From: Enterococcus florum | GTDB lineage: Bacteria > Bacillota > Bacilli > Lactobacillales > Enterococcaceae | Reading direction: 5' to 3' | NCBI RefSeq assembly: GCF_004309355.1 | Contig: NZ_BJCC01000003.1 | Location: 1 to 48,562 of the forward strand | Length of the DNA stretch: 48,562 nt | Part shown: positions 22,924 to 32,224 of the stretch, piece after piece | How the letters are laid out: the number at the start of each line of letters is the position of its first letter | How positions within the stretch are numbered: the stretch's first letter is position 1 | Program-made: the position numbers and the translations under genes | Notes under the pieces: generated by a model | The model's input: only the letters and a program-made list of their open reading frames with translations | Database searches by the model: none | Told to the model about the DNA's origin: nothing

Positions 22924-23316
22924 ATGGCCCTTAAAAAGATTGTCATGCGGGCAGTCGAAAAGGAAATAGAAGATTACACGAACAAAATGGTCGATATTCT
23001 AAAACAGGAAGTTCATGTGAAATCGGGAGCCACTCGTGATGCGATCACAAAAGAAAAAAAGGGGAAAGCTCATTTTCTTGCCGGAGTAGATGTTTCAAAA
23101 CTTAAAGCTGATCCAAGAAACATTGGTGGAGTCGATTATTCTGTTTTCTATCATGATGGTCATGCTGCCTATACGATTAGACCACGAAAAGCGAAAGCCT
23201 TGCGATGGCTAGGAAAAGACGGGAAAGTCCATTTTGCTAAATCAGTACGGATTCCTGCTTCAGCAGGTGATCCGTTTGTTGCTCGTGCAGTAGCACGAAG
23301 ACCGAATTTGAAATAG
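22924..23316 (+). CDS. HK97 gp10-like tail completion protein
   Basis: A 130-aa protein that matches the HK97 gp10 pattern: an N-terminal helix (VEKEIEDYTNKMVDILKQEV), then HVKSGATRDAIT, GGVDYSVFYHDGHAAYTI and PFVARAV near the end. Such proteins join head and tail. The ATG follows the previous stop codon without a gap (TAAATGG). Confidence 0.85.
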   Translation: MALKKIVMRAVEKEIEDYTNKMVDILKQEVHVKSGATRDAITKEKKGKAHFLAGVDVSKLKADPRNIGGVDYSVFYHDGHAAYTIRPRKAKALRWLGKDGKVHFAKSVRIPASAGDPFVARAVARRPNLK

Positions 23317-23327
23317 GAGGAATCCAA

Positions 23328-23480
23328 ATGACGAAAGAAGAAAAAAAGAATGTAGCGGCCGCTGCGGGGGCAAATGTAGACAAAGCTGCATTTGTTCAAC
23401 GCAAACTAAAAGTGATGAATCAAAAGGGCACAGCGGTTCATCAACGAAACGCAACTCGTGTCGTCGAAAATAATAAATAG
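23328..23480 (+). CDS. 50-aa basic protein in the connector region
   Basis: A short gene with the ribosome site TAGGAGGAATCCAA and 50 codons, beginning MTKEEKKNVAAAAGANVDKA and ending RNATRVVENNK. It is alanine- and lysine-rich and has no recognised family. It lies between gp10-like and major tail genes, and its spacing and ribosome site argue that it is real. Confidence 0.6.
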   Translation: MTKEEKKNVAAAAGANVDKAAFVQRKLKVMNQKGTAVHQRNATRVVENNK

Positions 23481-23491
23481 GGGTGATATGA

Positions 23492-24841
23492 ATGGGAAGA
23501 TGTAAAAATGACAAGATCCTGAATAAAATCGGTCTTGATAAAATCAACAAGCTCATGGAAATTGATTTGGCGGTTCTCACTGACGCTGACAGCTGTGTTA
23601 AAGCGAACACTAGGAACTATATAGCGACAGAAGGAAACACAGTCTCTTTCAATCAATATAAGGTCCCAGCTGATTTGTTTAACTGTCTGGCGGAAGGCTG
23701 CCGCAACAGCGGAACATTAATGGTTGGCGGTGGTGTTGGAGAGAGTGTCAGCATGACGATCAATATTCCTTCGGATGCGACAGAATACTTTGCAGGGCTT
23801 ATTACTCAGTATGTCTATTTAGCTGCTAAGGATGGCTACACGATCGAAACGACAATTGCTGATTTGAAAGACACCAATTTCACCAATGCAGACGTATACA
23901 CTCAGAAATTGAAGGCAACAGAAGAACGTCATTATCCGGTGATCGTTGATTTGACGCAAGCACCGACTTCACAAGAAGGAAATGGTTGGGAAGCATCAGA
24001 AAACGGGATCATCATGAAGGTTTCTGTCAAACCAGATACAGCAACAACAGTCTCGAATGTAGGTTTTTCTTCGATTTATGTTTATGACTCGATCGAGGAC
24101 TTTGAAACAAATGATGTTGTAAAAGTCGGATGTTTGACCGAAGTCGGCGATGAGTTGTCTATCGATCCCGTGGATGCCTCATGCTTTGGTGGCGGCTATG
24201 ATCCGGATAGCATTGCGATCAGCAAAACGATCAACGGAAAAAGCATCACTGCGAACAATTGGAAAGTGAATCCGCTTCTCTCGCGTGGTGAGTTGACAAA
24301 AGGCTGGTACATTCACTCAGAAGAGCGGGAAGTGGTTGAAAGCACCTTCGATGGTCGCAAGTACGGATTAGTCCAAGTAGCTGATATGAACATGGACGAG
24401 TGCGCGTTTACTACTGCTCAAATTTCTGATAACTGCAACGTGACTGACGCTGAGTTACAGCGGCTTAATACACCTGTGGTGTTAGTTGTTAACGAACGTC
24501 AGTATATCGTGTTAGATGGCACGACAACAGATATTAATGACGCTGGAAAAATTATTTTCCACGAATCATTGATCGGACAAAAAGTCATTGTCAGCTATCC
24601 GAAGGAAGTAGAAGCAGAACACTTTGTTGCTAACGATCAGGCTCTTGAAACACGCCGCGTGCGCATGACGTTTACTCGTGAGCAGACTGACGGGGTTAAG
24701 ATTCAATATATTTACAATAATGTATTAGTGACCTCGTTCCCTGAAGTGTTGAACAATGAAGAAGCCAACTTTGAAATTGGGCTTTCTATTCAGCGTGCTA
24801 GAAACGGAAACTTCTTTGAGAAATTCCGAATTCGAGATTAA
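23492..24841 (+). CDS. Major tail tube protein (probable)
   Basis: A 449-aa protein placed between the tail completion gene and the frameshifted tail chaperone, where the major tail protein is expected. It is long for the family (usually 150-250 aa). The middle and C-terminal parts look like added domains: ISKTINGKSITANNWKVNPL and a beta-rich end (TDGVKIQYIYNNVLVTSFPE). Cysteines occur in MGRCKND, DSCVK, CLAEGC and ASCFGGG. A large tube protein with an extra surface domain, or a fusion with a second structural protein, would explain the size. Confidence 0.65.
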   Translation: MGRCKNDKILNKIGLDKINKLMEIDLAVLTDADSCVKANTRNYIATEGNTVSFNQYKVPADLFNCLAEGCRNSGTLMVGGGVGESVSMTINIPSDATEYFAGLITQYVYLAAKDGYTIETTIADLKDTNFTNADVYTQKLKATEERHYPVIVDLTQAPTSQEGNGWEASENGIIMKVSVKPDTATTVSNVGFSSIYVYDSIEDFETNDVVKVGCLTEVGDELSIDPVDASCFGGGYDPDSIAISKTINGKSITANNWKVNPLLSRGELTKGWYIHSEEREVVESTFDGRKYGLVQVADMNMDECAFTTAQISDNCNVTDAELQRLNTPVVLVVNERQYIVLDGTTTDINDAGKIIFHESLIGQKVIVSYPKEVEAEHFVANDQALETRRVRMTFTREQTDGVKIQYIYNNVLVTSFPEVLNNEEANFEIGLSIQRARNGNFFEKFRIRD

Positions 24842-24852
24842 GGAGAATGACC

Positions 24853-25413
24853 ATGAGCGATAAAGGTTTGGAACAGTTCTTGAAAATTAAACAAGGTGTT
24901 GAACAAGCGCAAGAGGATACTACTCCTTTTGCGCTCGTAACTGATAACGAAGTCGTTGTTACAGGTGATGCCAACAAGACCGAAGTCAAAAAAAATACAT
25001 ATCTGATTGAGTTCAAGCTTCGAGAAGATATGGTGAAAGCTTTTCCTTACGAAGTGAAATCAGCAAAGCAAAAAGGCAGCTTTTGGTTAGTACAGGTCGA
25101 ATTTAAAGACCGCGCTATCACGCCGCGAAATGAGATTCGCCTTTTGTCGGCGGGTAAAAAGTTGCTGCCATTCTTCAATAAGCTTACTGAAAATGGGGAT
25201 GTAACAGAATTAGATGACAAGGAAGCTGGTGAATTATTCGTACACTATTACGATCAATTTGATTTAGCGATTTACAATCTTGTTGCAGTCTTTTTAGGGA
25301 TCGACGACTACCACGGCGAATACATGATGGCAACTTCAGTATTTGAAGTCATGATGCAGCTGATTCTTAATCATCCGGAATTCATCAATGAGGTGGATGG
25401 TTTTTTCGGATAG
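24853..25413 (+). CDS. Tail assembly chaperone, short form (gpG-like)
   Basis: A 186-aa protein before the tape measure gene, position of lambda gpG. It starts at ATG 24853 with AAGGAG at 7 bases. Near its 3' end the sequence T-TTT-TTC at 25401-25407 is a classic slippery heptamer, and the -1 frame stays open to 25730. Most ribosomes should make this short form. It binds the tape measure protein and assists tail tube polymerisation, as known from lambda. Confidence 0.85.
   Translation: MSDKGLEQFLKIKQGVEQAQEDTTPFALVTDNEVVVTGDANKTEVKKNTYLIEFKLREDMVKAFPYEVKSAKQKGSFWLVQVEFKDRAITPRNEIRLLSAGKKLLPFFNKLTENGDVTELDDKEAGELFVHYYDQFDLAIYNLVAVFLGIDDYHGEYMMATSVFEVMMQLILNHPEFINEVDGFFG
25401..25407 (+). promoter_or_regulatory. 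-1 frameshift slippery site
   Basis: T TTT TTC in the frame of the short chaperone (X XXY YYZ). Just after it the zero frame ends at TAG (25411-25413), while the -1 frame remains open for 107 more codons. Confidence 0.85.
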
Positions 25414-25730
25414 CATGGCGAAAAGCCTGTCAGAATGAAACGAATATTGAAACCGAATCGGAAAACTATTTCGCCAAGATGGGCATGTATACTCACATGG
25501 CCCATCATGTTGGGCGAATACTTCATATTAGACCCAATACCATTTTAGATGAGTGGGGTGTTCCTGAGTTAATAGTTGCCTATGGTCAGTATTCGAACGA
25601 GGATACCTATCGCAATTATCTGGAATGGAAGAACCTGGATACGAAAAGCAAGAAGGAAATCAAGAAACCAGAGGCGTATTCTGTATTGTTCCTTGACGAC
25701 GATGACTTAGAAGAGGAAGAGGGTGAGTAA
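25407..25730 (+). CDS. Frameshifted chaperone extension (gpT-like part)
   Basis: This reading frame is entered by -1 slippage at 25401-25407 and adds 107 residues (IAWRKACQNETNIETESENY onward, ending in an acidic DDDDLEEEEGE) to the short form, giving a product of about 292 aa. A separate internal start exists at ATG 25479 but has no ribosome site. The extension corresponds to lambda gpT, which links the tape measure to the tail tube protein. The stop is immediately followed by the tape measure GTG start. Confidence 0.8.
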   Translation, partial: RIAWRKACQNETNIETESENYFAKMGMYTHMAHHVGRILHIRPNTILDEWGVPELIVAYGQYSNEDTYRNYLEWKNLDTKSKKEIKKPEAYSVLFLDDDDLEEEEGE

Positions 25731-28700
25731 GTGGCGATTGAAAAAATATCTGTAGAAGTCAAAGGGAATTTGGCTGAAACTGAAAAGCAGTTAGAGCAAA
25801 TTGATAAGCGTATCAAAGAGCTTAAGAACAATAAGGCTAACATCCAGATACGTGTTGAAAAACCGGACAACGCAAAAAAAGAAATCACTAACATTAATCT
25901 TGAATTGAAGAAGCTAGCCTCACAAAAAACGATGATCAAGGCCGATGCAAGTAACGTTGAAAATGCTAAGCAAAAAATGACTGAGATTACAGCGCAGATG
26001 GGCAAGCTTAGAGCCAGAAAAGCAGTTTTACAAGTTACTACTGAAAACCTAAAAGGTGCTGACAAGGATCTGAAGAACCTCAACAAAGAAATGAGTTATT
26101 TAAGCAACAAGAAAGCTCATCTGCAGATTCAAGCCGATGAACTACGTCAAACCGAATCCAAAGCCAGCCAACTTCGTGACAAACTCATTAGTCTGGGATC
26201 AACTCGCCCGCACATCAATATTTCCTCTAATATCGAAAAGTTAGGAAACAAACTGAATAGCATTGGCAACAAGATACTAAATCCTTTTCTTTCTAAGATG
26301 AAGGAGTTTTTTAGTTTCAGCACAGTGTTTCGCTTAGTGGACGCAGGGATTAATCAGGTTAAAAACTCCGTAGGTGGGGCAATTAGCCGTTTCGATACTT
26401 TGCGCCAATTCCCTAAAGTTTTAGGTGAGTTGGGTGTTTCTGCTGAAGAAGCGGCCAAATCGAAAGACATGTTGCTTGATGGTATCGATGGATTGCCTAC
26501 AAGGTTAAATGATATCTCCAGCACTGCTCAACGTATGTATACTTCTTTCGGTTCAATGGAAAAGGCAACGCAAACAGCAAACGCTTTGAACAATTCTTTA
26601 CTTGGATCAGGATCTGATGCTGAGAAAGCAGCACGAGGAACGGAGCAATATTTGAAAGTATTGCAAAGCGGCAAAATGGAAATGGACTCATGGAATACAC
26701 TTACTGAGACAATGGACGTTGGCTTAGTCAAGATTGCAGAGAGTTTCGGTTTCGCAGGAGCATCAGCAAAGAAAGATTTATACGAGGCTTTAAAAAATGG
26801 TTCTATTACTATCGATCAGTTCAATGACAAAATGATTGAACTAGGTGCAGATACGGAAAGTGTTATGGGTAAGCTGGCTCGTGAAACTACGAAAGGTATC
26901 GCGACATCAATACAAAACCTTAAAACTGCAGTTGTGAACGGACTAGAAGGATTGATGGGGAAGTTTGACGAAGCTTCACAACGGTTAACCGGTAAAACTA
27001 TTGCTGAAAATATTGCTGCAATCAAACCAATAATAGCAAAAACTTTTGATTTCGTTGGAAAGCAGTTAGATAAGGGTATCGCCTATCTAGAACAAAATAA
27101 AGATAAAATCAAAGAGTTCTTCGGTGAATTTGATAAAAAGGCATTCATGGAAGGATTCGCAGAAGGTTTGCAAGATGCTGGAAAAGGTCTCGACCTCTTT
27201 AAAAAGATGGCTACTCCTGCGATTAACTTGCTAAAAGACTTGATCACAAAACTAGGAGATGGAAATTTTTCTAAAGGGTTGGGGAAACTTCCTTCGACTT
27301 TGATTAAAGTTGGAATAGCCGCAAAGGTTTCGGGTAAAGCATTACAAATTTTTGGTAAATTAACCAACTTTAAGCTACCATCTTTATTTGGTGGCAAAGG
27401 AGAAGAAGCAACAAGCTTCGGTTCTTTCAAAGGCAATATGTTTGATAGTATTACTTCGTTTACGAAGAAAGCTGGGAGTCTAGCCTTGGTTTTCGGAACG
27501 ATCAAATTAATCGAAGAGGCAGCGCAGGCTTTAAAAGATGTGAATGACAAAGTGCCAAACAATTATGATGAACTTGCCAGTAAGTTTGTTGCTATAGGTG
27601 CATCAATTACCGCAATGGGAATGCTAGTCTATATTGCCAGCAAGTTTAAGTTCAGTGATTCAATTAAGGGCATTGCTACAATAGCTCTCGTTTCAGGTGA
27701 GATCATGCTTGCAGCCGAAGCAATTCAACAAATGAATCAGAAAGTACGAGGAGATATATCCAAAATTGGTGACAAGATAATTAACATGGGCATTGCGATT
27801 GGTGCAATGAGTGGATTGGTAGCTATTGCAGGTATTTTTGCAGGAAGCAATCCTCTGGCAGCTGTCGCGGGACTTGCAGTTGTGGCCGCTATCTCCGGTG
27901 AGATCATGCTTGCAGCCGAAGCGATTGCACAATTAAACAACAAGGTGCCAGACGATATAGGAAATATCACAAAAAAAACTGCTGCACTAGCAGTAGCTAT
28001 CGGTGGATTTGCAGGGTTATCAGCAGCGGTGGGGGCAGTTGTGATTACCGGTGTCGGGGCGCTTGTTGGAGGCGTCGGGTTGGCAACGATTGCCTTAGTA
28101 GCTACTGAATTAATAATTGTTAGTCAAGCGATAGCAGAATTAAACTCTAAAGTGCCAGATGATTTATCGTCAGTCGAGGGAAAATTGGCTAATGTAATTG
28201 AAGTAATAGATTATTTGGCTAATGCTGATTTAGGCGGAATGGTAGAGTTTTTTGAAAATGCGTTCAAGAACTTCAAGGTAACCATAGTATCGGGAACAAT
28301 TAGAAAGATGTCTGACTTGGGAAATGAACTATCTGAGTTTCCAGAAATTAATTCCGAGGAATCTTTGAAACGAATTGACGAAGTGAAAAAGATAATTGAC
28401 AGATTATCCGATGGAGAAGGTTTTATCAATAAGGTTAAGTCAATGGCCAAGGCTTTCTCTGATTCAAAAGAGGTAGAGAAGGTTAAAAAATATGTAACCT
28501 CATTAAAAACTATTGCAACTAATCTATCCAGCCTCAAAAATGTAAAAATAAAAAAAGAGGAAGTGGAAGCAACAGTTAAGAATGTTATTTCTGCAGTGAA
28601 ACTTCTTGGCGATGATGAATTTTCTAAAAAGTTAAATAATGTTGGATCTCCCAAAAAATTCGATTCAGTCAAATCAGCTATTTTCTCTTTGAAAGAAATT

Positions 28701-30464
28701 GTTGAAAATATAAATGGACTTGCTAATAATATTGAAATTTCTCCTATTTCCGTAAACATAGAGTTGATAAAAAGTATAATTTCTCAACTAGATACTAAAG
28801 AGATATTTAAGAATTATGAGATGGGAAAAAACAAAGGATCAGCTCCTTTTTCATCTATGAAGAAAACAATCGGTTACTTAGTAGAGATTGCTACACTTTT
28901 AAACGCTTTATCAATCGGCATTTCTATAGATGCTGCAATAACAAATATAGAATTGATCAAGGGTGCTATATCAAGATTAAACACAAAGGAAATTTTTAAG
29001 GATTATGAAATGGGATCAGGTAAGGGTTCAGGTCCTTTTGATTCCGTCAGAAAAACAATTACACATTTGGTGGATATAGCAAATAAATTAAATGAATTAG
29101 CATTGTCAATCAATATAGATGCTGCTAGTATTAATATTGGTTTAATCAAGGGTGTAATTGCAAAACTTGATACCAAAGAGATTTTCAAGAACTATGAGAC
29201 AGGGAAAGGTGCAAGTAAAGGCTCTTCCCCATTTGCTTCTGTCAGAAATAGTATTGGTTATTTGGTAGAGATTGCCAACAAACTGAATGATCTAGCAATT
29301 GATATTAACATAACAGCTGCGGAATCAAATATTGGATTAATCAAGCATATAATCGGGTTGCTTGGTGATCAGGCAATCAAAGAGAATTATGAAAAAATGT
29401 TGAAAAAGGGGCAATGGGAAAAAATAGCTAACGGTATCAATTCTCTTCTTGCGGTACGCAATACCCTAAATGAGATTGGAAATACTCCTGTTAATGTAGG
29501 AGGAGTTGAGCAAACAATTGAAGATGTTAAAACAATAATCAATAAGATGAATGAGTTTCCATCGGCACAAGGGATCGACAGTATTAAAAGTTTGATAGAA
29601 TCCTTTGCTAATTTGATTGCCACACTTCAAAATCTCGAAGGTCAGTTCGAACCGATCGGTCGATCGTATGGTAAGCAGATCGTAAAAGGCTTCAGAAACT
29701 CTAAAATAGTGACTGCTTTTAAGAAAAAGATAGAAGAGGCGATCACAGCGTTAAAAGGTAAAACATCAAAATTTACACCAATCGGGGAAGGTTACGGCAA
29801 GGCGCTTATTGATGGGTTTAGTAAATCGGTTAGTAATATGTCCGGAATTATTGATACTCAAATCTCGAATATGAACACCAAAGGCCGCCAATTCAGCGGG
29901 CTAGGTTCAAGTTTTGGGATGCTACTGTCAAATAGTTTTGACGCTCAGATTCAAAATCTATCATCTTCTGTTGGTCGACAAGCGCAAGCAATTCAACTGG
30001 CCTTGAACAACATTCGGATGCCAAATCTTACACCAGGTAGAGGGTCTTCATCCAGTTCAAGCAGCTGGGATATCAGTGACGGAGCGTTGCCGGCATCGAC
30101 AGGGGGAGAAGTGCCGCAGTATCTGGCGAATGGCGGTAAAGCGTATCTCATGCGGCCACAGGGTACGGATACAGTGCCGGCCATGCTAACTCCCGGAGAG
30201 TTCGTTCAAAAGAAAAAGGCAGTTGAAACGTTTGGTATGAACTTCATGAATCGAGTGAACAGCTTAGACTTTGAGGGGGCCTTCAACGCATTGACAAGCC
30301 GCTTCAATCTTCAGCACATGATGCAACCTGCAGTTTCTACAGTAGTGAATAACATCCACACGACTAGCAACAACAACGCAAGAGTAACGCAACATATCCA
30401 AGGCAACGCGTCTGATTCAGATTATAGTTATCGTCGAGCGAATCGTTTCATTAAGCGATTATAG
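25731..30464 (+). CDS. Tail tape measure protein
   Basis: A 1577-aa protein, the length ruler of the tail. The first 150 residues are coiled coil (IEKISVEVKGNLAETEKQLE). A tape-measure core region at about 195-400 reads SVGGAISRFDTLRQFPKVLG and GTEQYLKVLQSGKMEMDSWN. Hydrophobic repeats ISGEIMLAAEAI-like follow (about 640-830), then tandem 63-aa repeats (about 1010-1215). The C-terminus has GLSSSFGM-like repeats and PQYLANGGKAYLMRPQGTDT, common in tape measures. It starts with GTG right after the chaperone stop codon. By the usual ratio of about 1.5 angstrom per residue, a tail of about 230 nm would be expected (inference). Confidence 0.93.
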   Translation: MAIEKISVEVKGNLAETEKQLEQIDKRIKELKNNKANIQIRVEKPDNAKKEITNINLELKKLASQKTMIKADASNVENAKQKMTEITAQMGKLRARKAVLQVTTENLKGADKDLKNLNKEMSYLSNKKAHLQIQADELRQTESKASQLRDKLISLGSTRPHINISSNIEKLGNKLNSIGNKILNPFLSKMKEFFSFSTVFRLVDAGINQVKNSVGGAISRFDTLRQFPKVLGELGVSAEEAAKSKDMLLDGIDGLPTRLNDISSTAQRMYTSFGSMEKATQTANALNNSLLGSGSDAEKAARGTEQYLKVLQSGKMEMDSWNTLTETMDVGLVKIAESFGFAGASAKKDLYEALKNGSITIDQFNDKMIELGADTESVMGKLARETTKGIATSIQNLKTAVVNGLEGLMGKFDEASQRLTGKTIAENIAAIKPIIAKTFDFVGKQLDKGIAYLEQNKDKIKEFFGEFDKKAFMEGFAEGLQDAGKGLDLFKKMATPAINLLKDLITKLGDGNFSKGLGKLPSTLIKVGIAAKVSGKALQIFGKLTNFKLPSLFGGKGEEATSFGSFKGNMFDSITSFTKKAGSLALVFGTIKLIEEAAQALKDVNDKVPNNYDELASKFVAIGASITAMGMLVYIASKFKFSDSIKGIATIALVSGEIMLAAEAIQQMNQKVRGDISKIGDKIINMGIAIGAMSGLVAIAGIFAGSNPLAAVAGLAVVAAISGEIMLAAEAIAQLNNKVPDDIGNITKKTAALAVAIGGFAGLSAAVGAVVITGVGALVGGVGLATIALVATELIIVSQAIAELNSKVPDDLSSVEGKLANVIEVIDYLANADLGGMVEFFENAFKNFKVTIVSGTIRKMSDLGNELSEFPEINSEESLKRIDEVKKIIDRLSDGEGFINKVKSMAKAFSDSKEVEKVKKYVTSLKTIATNLSSLKNVKIKKEEVEATVKNVISAVKLLGDDEFSKKLNNVGSPKKFDSVKSAIFSLKEIVENINGLANNIEISPISVNIELIKSIISQLDTKEIFKNYEMGKNKGSAPFSSMKKTIGYLVEIATLLNALSIGISIDAAITNIELIKGAISRLNTKEIFKDYEMGSGKGSGPFDSVRKTITHLVDIANKLNELALSINIDAASINIGLIKGVIAKLDTKEIFKNYETGKGASKGSSPFASVRNSIGYLVEIANKLNDLAIDINITAAESNIGLIKHIIGLLGDQAIKENYEKMLKKGQWEKIANGINSLLAVRNTLNEIGNTPVNVGGVEQTIEDVKTIINKMNEFPSAQGIDSIKSLIESFANLIATLQNLEGQFEPIGRSYGKQIVKGFRNSKIVTAFKKKIEEAITALKGKTSKFTPIGEGYGKALIDGFSKSVSNMSGIIDTQISNMNTKGRQFSGLGSSFGMLLSNSFDAQIQNLSSSVGRQAQAIQLALNNIRMPNLTPGRGSSSSSSSWDISDGALPASTGGEVPQYLANGGKAYLMRPQGTDTVPAMLTPGEFVQKKKAVETFGMNFMNRVNSLDFEGAFNALTSRFNLQHMMQPAVSTVVNNIHTTSNNNARVTQHIQGNASDSDYSYRRANRFIKRL
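28758..29377 (+). repeat. 189-base tandem repeats in the tape measure gene
   Basis: Three clear units and a weaker fourth, each 189 bases (63 codons), mark the region. Each holds a variant of DTKEIFKNYEMGKNKG followed by a helical segment with the form LVEIANKLNELA. The anchors are near 28791, 28980 and 29169. The exact multiple of three and the low divergence show tail-length change by duplication. Confidence 0.75.
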
Positions 30465-30475
30465 GAGGGATTTTT

Positions 30476-31576
30476 ATGTTTAGAAAGAAGTGCAACAATT
30501 ATTATCCTTCTAGGAAATATCTTCAAATCAACGATTTAGTGATCGATAACTATGAAATGTTGCAGGATGCGGATTTGAGTGGTGGCTTTAAAGTCGCCAC
30601 TCATGAATATAGTTTCGGTCATGGTAGCTATTCCCCTTCAAGGAAACGACAGCAATTTTCAACCGAACAGCGTTTGAGTCTATCTATCAAGGTGAACTAT
30701 CGAAAATTCGAACGAGAACAGCGGAAGTTCTTCAAAGATTGGGTGATGATGAATATTTCTCAATCTGGCCGTGTCTGGGCGATAGAAGGCAATCAACTAT
30801 TATGGGCTTTTGCTAAAGTCGAAAATTTCTCTGAGCCGTATTCTGTCGAACGCTTTTCATTAGAAATGGATATTGATTTGGTTTTGTATGAAGGTATTTG
30901 GCATAAAGCAGATGTAAGAAAAACCTTCTTAAAACCTTATTTGGCATGCAATTTTCTAGAATGCTTAGACTTTCAAGAAGTAGATGAGTGTTTAGATTGC
31001 TGCGTAGGCTGTCTACAGCCTGCAAATGATTTGTGTACCAAATGTATGTGTAAATGTGAAAGCTTGGATGCTGAAAGTTCATTGTGTGAAATGAAATGGA
31101 ATATCAGTCAAGTCTTCAATGAGAATTGCGAAGATAGCTATCAAATCATTTACAACTGCGAGGCCGGCAAGAAAATCTGGGGAGAAAAAATGCTTGGTCA
31201 CAAGCTTTGTAAAGAGGAAGCTTGTAAAAACCTCATAGCCGGTCAATTTTACAGTGATACTGTTTTAGAAACCGATCAAGTTGAAATAATCCTTGATGGA
31301 AATGTAGAAGACCTCGTTATTGAAATAAATGGAAATAGGATGCGAATCAAGGGTACTTATGATGGCAAACTAAAACTACAGTCTTCAGGAGATATTTACT
31401 ATCAATCTTCTGAGTGCTGTAATTGGGAATTAGTAGATATGAATAATTTAGTCATACCAAACGGTCATACGTTTGGTTTTTTTGTACGACATGGAATGAA
31501 CAGCGTTGTCATCGAAACGAATAACTGCTGCGACATGACTTGTGTTTACATCAAAGTGGACAGTATCACTATCTAG
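30476..31576 (+). CDS. Distal tail protein (Dit), cysteine-rich
   Basis: A 366-aa protein following the tape measure, the usual place of the Dit hub protein. The N-terminus (LQINDLVIDNYEMLQDADLS, then LSLSIKVNYRKFEREQRKFF) matches the Dit ring domain. A remarkable cysteine cluster follows at about residues 160-205: LECLDFQEVDECLDCCVGC, then DLCTKCMCKCESLD, with 21 cysteines in total. The C-terminus is a beta-sandwich-like domain, probably a carbohydrate-binding or structural addition. Start ATG after TAGGAGGGATTTTT. The Cys cluster suggests disulfides or metal binding in the baseplate. Confidence 0.8.
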   Translation: MFRKKCNNYYPSRKYLQINDLVIDNYEMLQDADLSGGFKVATHEYSFGHGSYSPSRKRQQFSTEQRLSLSIKVNYRKFEREQRKFFKDWVMMNISQSGRVWAIEGNQLLWAFAKVENFSEPYSVERFSLEMDIDLVLYEGIWHKADVRKTFLKPYLACNFLECLDFQEVDECLDCCVGCLQPANDLCTKCMCKCESLDAESSLCEMKWNISQVFNENCEDSYQIIYNCEAGKKIWGEKMLGHKLCKEEACKNLIAGQFYSDTVLETDQVEIILDGNVEDLVIEINGNRMRIKGTYDGKLKLQSSGDIYYQSSECCNWELVDMNNLVIPNGHTFGFFVRHGMNSVVIETNNCCDMTCVYIKVDSITI

Positions 31577-31589
31577 GAGGGAGGTACAT

Positions 31590-32213
31590 ATGGACGCTGA
31601 ACAATTGTGTAAAGCCTGTGATGATTTAAAATCGACAAGCTTAGAAACGTACCGTGAAGGTATCGGAGATAAACAATGTAAATCGCTGCAGAAAGACACC
31701 GGTTTAAATCCAGATTTGAATGTCTTGCACAACAATTGCGAGGATTTGAATAATCTTAACGATTGTCTTATTGGTCGATTTGGCGAAGATATTGACGGTT
31801 ATGACGATTGTGATTGGAAGGAATACGCAAAGGATTTTAACTTCAATCTATGGAATATGATCAAAGCTTTGATTTGCTCCGATTGTGGACAATGGCAAAT
31901 GCTTCACGATTTGAATGAACGACTTACTGCTTTAGAAAAGCGAGTGGATACTCTTGAAAAACGAGTGGATACTCTTGAAAAACGCGTTGATACAATCGAA
32001 AAAGAACTCGTAGCTGCAAACGAAGCTCTGTTGAAAATTATTGAAAAGCTCGAACAAATCGGTGTTTGGGATGGAGGTATCAAAGGCGACTTTGAACCAG
32101 GTATGGGGATTGCTGGAGGGAATATCAATCACTTTGGTGGCATAGCTGATGGCCGATATTACATTCGAACCAATCCGAATTCAACCGAAAATGACATTGT
32201 GAACGGCTACTAA
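31590..32213 (+). CDS. Cysteine-rich baseplate protein with coiled coil (copy 1)
   Basis: A 207-aa protein. Residues 1-105 form a domain shared with the gene at 33016: EQLCKACDDLKSTSLE, GIGDKQCKSLQKDTGLNPDL, NDCLIG, YDDCDW and LICSDCGQW. All eight cysteines are conserved in the second copy. A trimeric-looking coiled coil follows, built from LEKRVDTLEKRVDTLEKRVD, then a short glycine-rich end (GGNINHFGGIADGRYYI). ATG follows GGAGGGAGGTACAT. It is probably a small tail-tip or fibre-like trimer on the baseplate. Confidence 0.68.
   Translation: MDAEQLCKACDDLKSTSLETYREGIGDKQCKSLQKDTGLNPDLNVLHNNCEDLNNLNDCLIGRFGEDIDGYDDCDWKEYAKDFNFNLWNMIKALICSDCGQWQMLHDLNERLTALEKRVDTLEKRVDTLEKRVDTIEKELVAANEALLKIIEKLEQIGVWDGGIKGDFEPGMGIAGGNINHFGGIADGRYYIRTNPNSTENDIVNGY
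31932..32000 (+). repeat. 21-base repeats encoding a coiled coil
   Basis: Three near-identical 21-base units encode the heptad LEKRVDT. The third is slightly diverged. The exact heptad length keeps the coiled-coil register, so unit gain or loss is tolerated. Confidence 0.75.
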
Positions 32214-32224
32214 GGGGTGAAGCG

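Noticed and set aside
28758-29377. Tandem repeats considered as a CRISPR array.
   Set aside because: Units are 189 bases, in frame within the tape measure gene, with no spacer structure.
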